9,949 bases of DNA, taken from Clostridiaceae bacterium (GTDB taxonomy: Bacteria > Bacillota > Clostridia > UMGS1883 > JAAYMJ01). Under the pieces are notes generated by a model, which was not told the DNA's origin, ran no database searches, and saw only the letters and a program-made list of their open reading frames with translations. Below, one piece after another: positions 1 through 5,116 of this stretch; within the stretch, counting starts at the first letter, position 1; every line of letters begins with the position of its first letter. The DNA lies in NCBI GenBank assembly GCA_012521455.1, contig JAAYMJ010000244.1:1-9949 (forward strand), read 5' to 3'. The translations under genes were made by a program, and so were the position numbers.

Positions 1-1
1 A

Positions 2-178
2 AGAAGCGTGGAAAAAGCCATTGACATTATAAAGGAAAACTGCAAAAGAAGAAGGGAAATTGTCTCCACCCCCCTTCCCGCGGGAATTGACGGGGCGTAT
101 TTGTCACAGCAGGTGGAAGTTGACGTGGGGGGAGCGACCATATTCGTACTAGACGTTGAAAGGCATGAAAAGGTGTAA
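2..178 (+). CDS. darA: Cyclic-di-AMP receptor, PII-like (DarA/PstA family), 3' part only
   Basis: The window opens inside this gene; the reading frame starts at base 2 and gives the last 58 residues of a family that is usually about 110 residues long. The segment reads from RSVEKAIDIIKENCKRR through PLPAGIDGAY to VEVDVGGATIFVLDVE. The acidic/hydrophobic helix followed by the final strand with VGGATIFVL is what I recognise as the C-terminal end of B. subtilis YaaQ/DarA. Family members are trimeric cytosolic PII-like proteins that bind c-di-AMP; their downstream target is unresolved. The stop codon TAA shares its last base with the ATG of holB (TAATG), so translation of the two is probably coupled. 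The same neighbourhood occurs in Bacillus, which supports the call. The N-terminal ligand loop lies outside the window and cannot be judged. Confidence 0.85.
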   Translation, partial: RSVEKAIDIIKENCKRRREIVSTPLPAGIDGAYLSQQVEVDVGGATIFVLDVERHEKV

Positions 179-1173
179 TGTTTGAGCTTTACGGTCAGGA
201 CGCGGTAAAAAGGCAGCTTTATAACCAAATTAATAAAAATGAAATCAGCCATGCCTACATTTTTTCGGGAAACCCAGGGCTTGGGAAAAAGACTTTGGCG
301 GGGCAGTTTGCGAAAGCCATTTTCTGCGAAGGGCAAAACAAACCGTGTAACGCATGCAAACCCTGCCTTTTGGTAAATTCCAAGGCGCACCCCGATTTTA
401 AGGTTATAAAGGAAGAAGACAAAAAGCAGCTTAGTGTGGAAACTATCCGCAACATGGTCAGAGATATATACATAAAGCCCTATCTTGCAAAAAAGAAGAT
501 TTATGTAATCCATGACGCCCACACCATGACTGCCGCAAGCCAAAACGCGCTGCTTAAAGTTTTTGAGGAGCCGCCCCTTTATGCGGTGATAATTTTAATT
601 TCCCAGGACGACAAAAAACTTCTTCCCACTATACGCTCAAGGGCGCAGGTTTTGAGATTTTTGCCCAATAAAAGGGAAGAGGTTTTGGAATATATACAAA
701 AAAACCATAATATAGATGAAAAATACGCCAATTTTATTGCAAATATCAGCGAGGGAAACATAGGGAAGGCTGAAAGCCTGCTTAATAATCCCGAATATTT
801 TTCCCTAAGGCAAAACTTTATTGAAAGCCTTCTTTGCCTGCAGCATGAAAAATCCCACTGTTTTGGGATTGCAGGCTTTTTTGAAAAATATGATATTAAC
901 TTTTTGTTTGACTTTTTTTCATCCTTTTTGCGCGACGCGCTAATATTAAAAGTTTTAGGGGATGAATTGAGGCTTATAAATCAGGATTTTTCGGAAAAAA
1001 TCCGCGCCTTTTGCGAAAATGTCACCGCAAAAGGCATATTGGCGTCATTAAATCTGGTATTGGACACAAAAGCTAAAATGACTCAAAGCTCAAAAGAAAA
1101 TTTGTGGATTTTGGAACTTTTATTAAACTGCTGGGAGGAATTACATGGCGAAAGTCATTGGAGTCAGGTTTAA
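178..1173 (+). CDS. holB: DNA polymerase III, delta' subunit of the clamp loader
   Basis: A 331-residue AAA+ protein of the clamp loader, which opens the beta sliding clamp and loads it on primed DNA at the fork. The start MFELYGQDAVKRQL is typical for the family (a gq..a...L helix). A P-loop GNPGLGKKT lies at residues 31-39. A zinc module follows with Cys50, Cys57, Cys60 and Cys63, then IYVIHDAHTMT (about 108-118, Walker B-like), SQNALLKVFEEPP (121-133) and TIRSRAQ (151-157). The last is the sensor/arginine-finger region that usually reads SRC; here it is SRA, with Arg155 kept. Residues after about 165 form the lid and the helical collar domain. The ATG overlaps the darA stop and has a close AAAGGTG just before it. 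The 3' end overlaps ricT by 29 bases. The Bacillus-like order darA-holB-ricT agrees with the assignment. In B. subtilis yaaR sits between darA and holB; it is absent here. Confidence 0.94.
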   Translation: MFELYGQDAVKRQLYNQINKNEISHAYIFSGNPGLGKKTLAGQFAKAIFCEGQNKPCNACKPCLLVNSKAHPDFKVIKEEDKKQLSVETIRNMVRDIYIKPYLAKKKIYVIHDAHTMTAASQNALLKVFEEPPLYAVIILISQDDKKLLPTIRSRAQVLRFLPNKREEVLEYIQKNHNIDEKYANFIANISEGNIGKAESLLNNPEYFSLRQNFIESLLCLQHEKSHCFGIAGFFEKYDINFLFDFFSSFLRDALILKVLGDELRLINQDFSEKIRAFCENVTAKGILASLNLVLDTKAKMTQSSKENLWILELLLNCWEELHGESHWSQV

Positions 1174-2032
1174 ACCTGTTGGGAAAATATACTACTTTGA
1201 CCCGTTGGATTTTGAGATATACCAAGGGGACAAGGTTATTGTTGAAACCGCAAGGGGCATTGAATACGGCGAAGTGGTGCTCCCTTTAAGGGAAGTTGAC
1301 GACAGCGAAATCGTGGCGCCCCTAAAAAATGTTATAAGGATTGCTACCGAAGAGGACAAAAAGAAGGTTGAGGAAAACAAGAAAAAGGAAAAAGAGGCGG
1401 CAAAAATCTTTGTTGAAAAAGTAAAAAAGCACGGCCTTGAAATGAATTTGGTGGACGTGGAGTACACCTTTGACCAAAACAAAGTGCTCTTTTATTTTAC
1501 CGCCGACGGAAGGATTGACTTTAGGGAACTTGTAAAAGATTTGGCGGCGGTATTCCGTACCCGCATTGAGTTAAGGCAAATCGGGGTCAGGGACGAGGCA
1601 AAAATTTTAGGCGGCCTTGGGATTTGCGGAAGGCCCTTGTGCTGCGCGAAATATTTGGACGATTTCCAGCCCGTTTCCATAAAAATGGCAAAGGAGCAGG
1701 GGCTGTCGCTTAACCCCACCAAAATCTCAGGGGCCTGCGGGCGGCTAATGTGCTGCTTAAAATTTGAGCAGGAGTCCTATGAGGTGCTTTTAAAGACCAC
1801 CCCGAAAGTGGGTGCGATTGTGGAAACCCCCGAAGGCAGGGGCGTTGTTGAAAAGGTGAGCTTACTAAAAGGGGACATAACCGTAAAAATTGAAAAAGCC
1901 GACGACACGGTAATGCTTTATGAGTGCAAGGCAAAGGACGTAAAAATAATCAAGGACGCGCAAATCACCCAGTCCCCTGAAGAAGAGCTTGAGCCTGAAG
2001 AATTGGAAGAATTAAAGGAACTTGAAGAATAA
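1145..2032 (+). CDS. ricT: Ric complex Fe-S protein RicT (YaaT/PSP1 family)
   Basis: A 295-residue protein that matches RicT (YaaT) nearly end to end: VGVRFKPVGKIYYFDP-type start (residues 4-20), VDVEYTFDQNKVLFYFTADG (103-122) and FRELVKDLAAVFRTRIELRQ (126-145). RicT forms a complex with RicA and RicF that carries [4Fe-4S] clusters and acts with RNase Y in mRNA maturation; in Bacillus it also affects sporulation, competence and biofilm development. The two cysteine clusters are present: CGRPLCC with Cys161, 166, 167 and CGRLMCC with Cys198, 203, 204. Start choice rests on the GGGAGG at 1133-1138, six bases before the ATG, inside holB. The last 17 or so residues form a very acidic Glu/Leu tail (about 279-295) that I do not recognise from the Bacillus protein. 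RicA and RicF are not encoded here and would have to be elsewhere. Confidence 0.95.
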   Translation: MAKVIGVRFKPVGKIYYFDPLDFEIYQGDKVIVETARGIEYGEVVLPLREVDDSEIVAPLKNVIRIATEEDKKKVEENKKKEKEAAKIFVEKVKKHGLEMNLVDVEYTFDQNKVLFYFTADGRIDFRELVKDLAAVFRTRIELRQIGVRDEAKILGGLGICGRPLCCAKYLDDFQPVSIKMAKEQGLSLNPTKISGACGRLMCCLKFEQESYEVLLKTTPKVGAIVETPEGRGVVEKVSLLKGDITVKIEKADDTVMLYECKAKDVKIIKDAQITQSPEEELEPEELEELKELEE

Positions 2033-2056
2033 AAGGCGGGAAACCCCGCCTTTTTT
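2031..2056 (+). terminator. Rho-independent terminator after ricT
   Basis: A perfect 10-bp stem AAAAGGCGGG (2031-2040) / CCCGCCTTTT (2045-2054) with loop AAAC is followed by a T run (to 2056, then GTTTTT). The stem begins inside the ricT stop codon. Seen directly; this should end the darA-holB-ricT transcript. Confidence 0.88.
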
Positions 2057-2072
2057 GTTTTTATAAACTTTA

Positions 2073-2118
2073 CGGCGTGGAAAAATTTTTGGCGCCCGCA
2101 TAAAACGCCGCTTTTTTT
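2073..2118 (+). terminator. Second terminator-like hairpin
   Basis: CGGCGT (2073-2078) pairs with ACGCCG (2105-2110), followed by C and seven Ts (2112-2118). The 26-base loop is long but holds the self-complementary AAAAATTTTT (2081-2090), which can fold within it. It could be a back-up to the terminator just upstream; the long loop makes this uncertain. Confidence 0.35.
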
Positions 2119-2187
2119 AAAGCGCATTGAAAAAAGAGCCGGGTTTTTTAAGGGGAAAACGCTTTTAAACCCAAAAAACGCCCAAAA

Positions 2188-2209
2188 CGCCTGTGCAGGC
2201 GGTTTTTTT
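2188..2209 (+). terminator. Third terminator-like hairpin
   Basis: CGCCTG (2188-2193) and CAGGCG (2196-2201) form a short GC-rich stem (five pairs with a GTGC-type four-base loop, as a two-base loop is too tight). One G and seven Ts (2203-2209) follow. It has terminator form on the + strand, but no gene ends nearby other than ricT, whose terminator is about 130 bases earlier. Confidence 0.4.
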
Positions 2210-2271
2210 AGGCTTTTTTGTTTTACGGGTTTTAATAGTAAAGGATTTCCTATATTTATTTTCAAAATTTG

Positions 2272-2301
2272 TTGGCATAATACCTTTAATAATAATATTT
2301 T
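2272..2301 (+). promoter_or_regulatory. Weak candidate promoter, distal
   Basis: TTGGCA (2272-2277, five of six to the sigma-A -35 consensus) is followed after 18 bases by TATTTT (2296-2301, four of six). The region is AT-rich in general, so chance matches are likely. The perfect inverted repeat at 2300-2323 starts right at this -10. Confidence 0.25.
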
Positions 2302-2323
2302 ATTTTTGGGAGCTCAAAAATAA
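2300..2323. repeat. Perfect 9-bp inverted repeat around GAGCTC
   Basis: TTATTTTTG (2300-2308) and CAAAAATAA (2315-2323) are exact reverse complements with GGAGCT between them. No T run follows on either strand, so it is not a standard terminator. It lies about 40 bases before the proximal -35 candidate of the amino acid operon and could be an operator or an RNA hairpin if transcription begins upstream. Confidence 0.5.
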
Positions 2324-2361
2324 CAAATAAAAAGGGGCGCGGCGGTTAGTATTTATTGATT

Positions 2362-2397
2362 TTGACTGTTGACTTTAAAATTAGTATATGGTAACAT
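2362..2397 (+). promoter_or_regulatory. Candidate promoter region of the pheB-hom-thrB operon, two overlapping versions
   Basis: TTGACT occurs twice, seven bases apart (2362-2367 and 2369-2374). Each has a possible -10 exactly 17 bases later: TATATG (2385-2390) for the first and TAACAT (2392-2397) for the second. Each -35 matches five of six consensus bases and each -10 four of six. The position, 42 to 54 bases before the ATG at 2439, fits the downstream operon. Confidence 0.5.
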
Positions 2398-2406
2398 ATC
2401 TACCAT
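2388..2406. promoter_or_regulatory. Candidate operator: inverted repeat at the promoter
   Basis: ATGGTA (2388-2393) and TACCAT (2401-2406) are exact inverted half-sites with a 7-base centre. They overlap the proposed -10 and start-site region. ATATG/CATAT (2386-2390/2395-2399) gives a second, nested palindrome. The first gene of the operon encodes an HTH protein, so an autoregulatory site is plausible but not shown. Confidence 0.35.
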
Positions 2407-2438
2407 GTAAACACATTTGTTTTTACGGGGTGGACACA

Positions 2439-2876
2439 ATGGCGGATAATGATCGTCTAATATTGGTGGATGCTTCAAAATTGCCATCAGTTTTTTTAAA
2501 AGTCTTAAAAGCAAAGACCCTGCTTGACAGCGGGGAAGCGTCAACAGTCAATGAGGCGGTAAACAAGGTGGGCATCTCCCGGAGCGCTTTTTATAAGTAT
2601 AAGGATTTTGTCTTTACTTTCAATAAAATGCAAAACATTATCACCATATCCTTTGTCTTGTTGGACAAAAAGGGGATATTGTCAGAGGTTTTGAATGTTT
2701 TAGCCCAGGCTAAAACCAATATTTTAACCATTAATCAAAACATTCCTATAAATGGAGTTGCCAATATAATTATCAGTGCTTCCACCGAAAACATGGAAGG
2801 CGATACCGATACCCTCCTTAAAAAATTAAAGGAAATTGACGGGGTAAAGGAAATCAGCGTGCTGGCTAGCCAGTAA
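2439..2876 (+). CDS. pheB: HTH-ACT protein of the PheB/ThrR family (UPF0735)
   Basis: A 145-residue protein with two parts. The N-terminal part contains GEASTVNEAVNKVGISRSAF followed by YKYKD (about residues 32-56), a helix-turn-helix with the family's SRSAFYKYKD signature. The C-terminal part (about 68-143) is an ACT domain, with LLDKKGILSEVLNVLAQ and NIPINGVANIIIS. ACT domains commonly bind amino acids. The B. subtilis member was named PheB and has, as far as I recall, been described as ThrR, a regulator of threonine biosynthesis genes; its place directly before hom and thrB fits that better than a phenylalanine role. I chose the ATG at 2439: it has GGGGTGG five bases upstream and the protein then has family length. 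An in-frame ATG at 2388 would add 17 residues unlike the family and lies within the promoter elements. hom follows after 24 bases. Confidence 0.9.
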   Translation: MADNDRLILVDASKLPSVFLKVLKAKTLLDSGEASTVNEAVNKVGISRSAFYKYKDFVFTFNKMQNIITISFVLLDKKGILSEVLNVLAQAKTNILTINQNIPINGVANIIISASTENMEGDTDTLLKKLKEIDGVKEISVLASQ

Positions 2877-2900
2877 AACACAAAGAAAGGAAGGAGTCCT

Positions 2901-4112
2901 TTGATAAATATAGCGATTTTAGGCTATGGCACGGTGGGCTCGGGGGTCTATGAGGTTTTAAAGAAAAACGCCGAGTCCATAAAACGGAAAACCGGCCGTG
3001 ACGTGGTTATTAAAAAGATTTTGGATATAAGGGATTTTCCTGATCATGAGGAAAAGCATATCTTTACTAAGGATTTTAGCGAAATTTTAAATGATGATGA
3101 TATTAAAATCGTCGTTGAGGTAATGGGCGGCGTGAGTCCCGCTTATTCCTATACAAAAGCGGCGCTTTTGCAAAAAAAGCATGTGGTAACCTCAAATAAG
3201 GAACTTGTGGCGACCCACGGGGCGGAACTTTTAAAGATTGCAAAGGACAACAACGTAAACTACCTCTTTGAGGCAAGCGTCGGCGGGGGGATACCCATAA
3301 TCAGGCCCCTTAACCAATGCCTTGCGGCGAATGAAATCACCTCTATAATGGGGATTTTAAACGGGACCACAAATTATATCCTCACTAAAATGATAAAGGA
3401 AGGCAAATCCTTTGGCGAGGCGCTAAAGCGCGCCCAGGAAAAAGGATACGCCGAAAGGAACCCCGACGCTGACGTGTTGGGGCACGACACCTGCAGGAAA
3501 ATTGCCATTTTGTCTTCCCTTGTATATGGCAAGCAGGTGGACTATAACCTAATTTACACCGAAGGCATAAATAATATAACAAAAGAGGATATTTTATACG
3601 CCGAAAGCCTAGACTCGGTGATAAAGCTTATCGGGTTTAGCGAGCTTAAGGACAAAAAAGTCTTTGCCAGGGTGTCGCCCATGCTCATTCCTTCAAGCAA
3701 TCCCTTAGCTTCCGTTGACGGGGTGTTTAACGCGATATTAGTTAAAGGCGACTCCATAGGCGACTGCATGTTCTATGGCAAGGGCGCGGGCAAATACCCC
3801 ACGGCTTCCGCGGTTGCGGCGGATATTATTGATATCATTAAAAACATTGACAAGAACATGAAATTCTATTGGGAAGACGGGTCTGCCGACTATGTGGTGG
3901 ACATTAAGGACAGCTTTTCAACCTTCTTAATAAGGGTAAAAGAAGGCGCACGGGAGAAGGCGAAAGAGTTATTCGGCGATGTTGAGTTTATCCACGCAAG
4001 GGGCGTAAAAGGCGAAGTTGCCTTTTTTTTGCCATCTGTCAATGAAGGAGAGCTAATTAAAAAGCTTTCCCAGCTTGAAGGATTTATTTCAAAAATAAGG
4101 ATGGCGGAATGA
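2901..4112 (+). CDS. hom: Homoserine dehydrogenase
   Basis: A 403-residue cytosolic NAD(P)-dependent enzyme that reduces aspartate semialdehyde to homoserine, the branch point to threonine and methionine. The N-terminal Rossmann motif is ILGYGTVGSG (6-15). TSNKELVA (97-104) carries the lysine at the active site, FEASVGGGIPII (123-134) and GILNGTTNYIL (151-161) are core signatures, and KGYAERNPDADVLGHD (181-196) plus CRK (Lys200) forms the substrate and catalytic region. GKGAGKYPTASAVAADI (293-309) closes the dimerisation part. Residues from about 335 resemble the start of the ACT-like C-terminal domain, a little shorter than the roughly 430-residue Bacillus protein. The start is TTG: AAGGAG at 2891-2896 is four bases upstream, the Rossmann strand begins at residue 3, and an in-frame TAA (the pheB stop, 2874-2876) rules out a start further upstream. 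thrB begins one base after the stop. Confidence 0.96.
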   Translation: MINIAILGYGTVGSGVYEVLKKNAESIKRKTGRDVVIKKILDIRDFPDHEEKHIFTKDFSEILNDDDIKIVVEVMGGVSPAYSYTKAALLQKKHVVTSNKELVATHGAELLKIAKDNNVNYLFEASVGGGIPIIRPLNQCLAANEITSIMGILNGTTNYILTKMIKEGKSFGEALKRAQEKGYAERNPDADVLGHDTCRKIAILSSLVYGKQVDYNLIYTEGINNITKEDILYAESLDSVIKLIGFSELKDKKVFARVSPMLIPSSNPLASVDGVFNAILVKGDSIGDCMFYGKGAGKYPTASAVAADIIDIIKNIDKNMKFYWEDGSADYVVDIKDSFSTFLIRVKEGAREKAKELFGDVEFIHARGVKGEVAFFLPSVNEGELIKKLSQLEGFISKIRMAE

Positions 4113-4113
4113 T

Positions 4114-5019
4114 ATGTTAAAAATCCGGGTTCCTGCATCCAGCGCCAACATGGGTGCAGGATTTGACTGTTTAGGAGTGGCGCTGTCGGTATATAACTAT
4201 ATTTATGTAAACCAAACAGGCCATGGTTTGGTTATTGAGGCAGAAGGCGAAGGCAAGGACAAAATCGCGAAAGACGAAAAAAATTTGGTCTACCAGTCCA
4301 TGAAAAAAGTTTTTGAATACGCTAAAAAGAGCGTGGACGGACTTTATATAAAGCTAGAAAACAACATCCCCCTGTCCCGGGGCTTGGGCTCAAGCTCCGC
4401 CTGCATTGTGGGCGGAATGACGGCTGCAAACGCCCTTTTGGGAAACCCCCTTACGGACAGGGAAATTTTAAATCTTGCGCTATTGGAGGAAAAACATCCC
4501 GACAACATCACCCCATGCCTGGTTGGCGGGTTTACCGCCAGCATGGTTTATGAAAACGAGGTTTATTACATTAAAAAGGATGTCCCTGATAAAATTTCAT
4601 TTTTATTGATTATCCCTGATTTCACCTTGAAAACCAAAAAGTCAAGGGAGATTTTGCCGCAAAACATACTTTTAAATGACGCCGCGTTCAATATTTCCCA
4701 CAGCACTATTTTTGCGCTGGGGATGTACAGCGAAAATTTTGACATTTTTAAGGTCGCCCTGAAGGATAAGATACACCAGCCCTACCGCAGCCATTTTATT
4801 TCGGATTTTGACGATATTTTGAAAAAATGCGAAGAATTCGGGGCTTTGGGCGCTTATTTGAGCGGTTCAGGCTCAACAATCGCGGCAATTTTATATGACA
4901 GCGACAGGGGAAAAGTGGAAAACGGCATAAGAAAATATTTGGATAAGACCAATAAATGCTGGAAGGTTATTACGGTAAAAGCCGACAATTTGGGGGCAAC
5001 AGTGGAAAAAATCCAGTGA
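4114..5019 (+). CDS. thrB: Homoserine kinase
   Basis: A 301-residue GHMP-family kinase that phosphorylates homoserine with ATP to O-phosphohomoserine, the substrate of threonine synthase. The three family motifs are visible: motif 1 VPASSANMGAGFDCLGVAL (residues 6-24), the ATP-binding motif 2 PLSRGLGSSSACIVGG (86-101) and motif 3 AYLSGSGSTIAAI (247-259). EEKHPDN (125-131) is the usual conserved stretch before the glycine-rich loop VGGF. The end NLGATVEKI also fits the family. Length is normal. The ATG lies one base after the hom stop, with AAGGATGG (4097-4104) about nine bases ahead, so it is translated with hom. threonine synthase (thrC), often next to thrB in Bacillus, is not in this window. 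No convincing terminator follows. Confidence 0.96.
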   Translation: MLKIRVPASSANMGAGFDCLGVALSVYNYIYVNQTGHGLVIEAEGEGKDKIAKDEKNLVYQSMKKVFEYAKKSVDGLYIKLENNIPLSRGLGSSSACIVGGMTAANALLGNPLTDREILNLALLEEKHPDNITPCLVGGFTASMVYENEVYYIKKDVPDKISFLLIIPDFTLKTKKSREILPQNILLNDAAFNISHSTIFALGMYSENFDIFKVALKDKIHQPYRSHFISDFDDILKKCEEFGALGAYLSGSGSTIAAILYDSDRGKVENGIRKYLDKTNKCWKVITVKADNLGATVEKIQ

Positions 5020-5036
5020 GGGTTTTAATTTTTTTT

Positions 5037-5091
5037 GTTAAAAAGTAATTCAAATTTTAACTTTTGCTAATTCAGCCGATAAGGCTGTTAG
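5037..5091 (+). repeat. Two hairpins in the thrB-lysC gap
   Basis: GTTAAAA (5037-5043) pairs with TTTTAAC (5055-5061). Then CTAA-TT-CAGCC (5067-5077) pairs with GGCTGTTAG (5083-5091) around the loop GATAA, with the TT bulged. The second is followed by ATATTTTTAG, so it might act as a weak terminator or attenuator, or as a 5' leader structure of lysC. The gap is only 97 bases, too short for a lysine riboswitch, and I find no clear promoter in it. Confidence 0.4.
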
Positions 5092-5116
5092 ATATTTTTA
5101 GATATGGAGGATAAGT

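Larger units (their letters stand above)
2033..2438. other. 406-base intergenic region between ricT and the HTH-ACT gene
   Basis: No gene on either strand is convincing here. From 2057 to about 2220 the sequence alternates GC-rich inverted repeats with runs of A or T. These include CGGCGT/ACGCCG (2073-2078/2105-2110), AAAGCG/CGCTTT (2119-2124/2160-2165), GGGTTT/AAACCC (2141-2146/2167-2172) and CGCCTG/CAGGCG (2188-2193/2196-2201). From 2221 to 2438 it is AT-rich with a perfect 9-bp inverted repeat and candidate promoter elements, listed separately. I looked for a T-box, a lysine or SAM riboswitch and a Thr/Ile-rich leader peptide, and saw none. Confidence 0.7.

Noticed and set aside
1918..2265. 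Minus-strand open frame of 115 codons across the end of ricT and the following gap
   Set aside because: Half of it is the complement of the acidic ricT tail (giving a Ser-rich stretch) and the rest crosses GC hairpins and a terminator. It has no ribosome binding site and no recognisable domain.
2388..2438. Longer N-terminus of the HTH-ACT protein from ATG 2388
   Set aside because: The extra 17 residues are unlike the family, lack a ribosome binding site and cover the promoter and inverted repeat. ATG 2439 has GGGGTGG at good spacing.
5020..5116. Lysine riboswitch or T-box before lysC
   Set aside because: The gap is too short for the lysine aptamer and shows no T-box consensus sequence.
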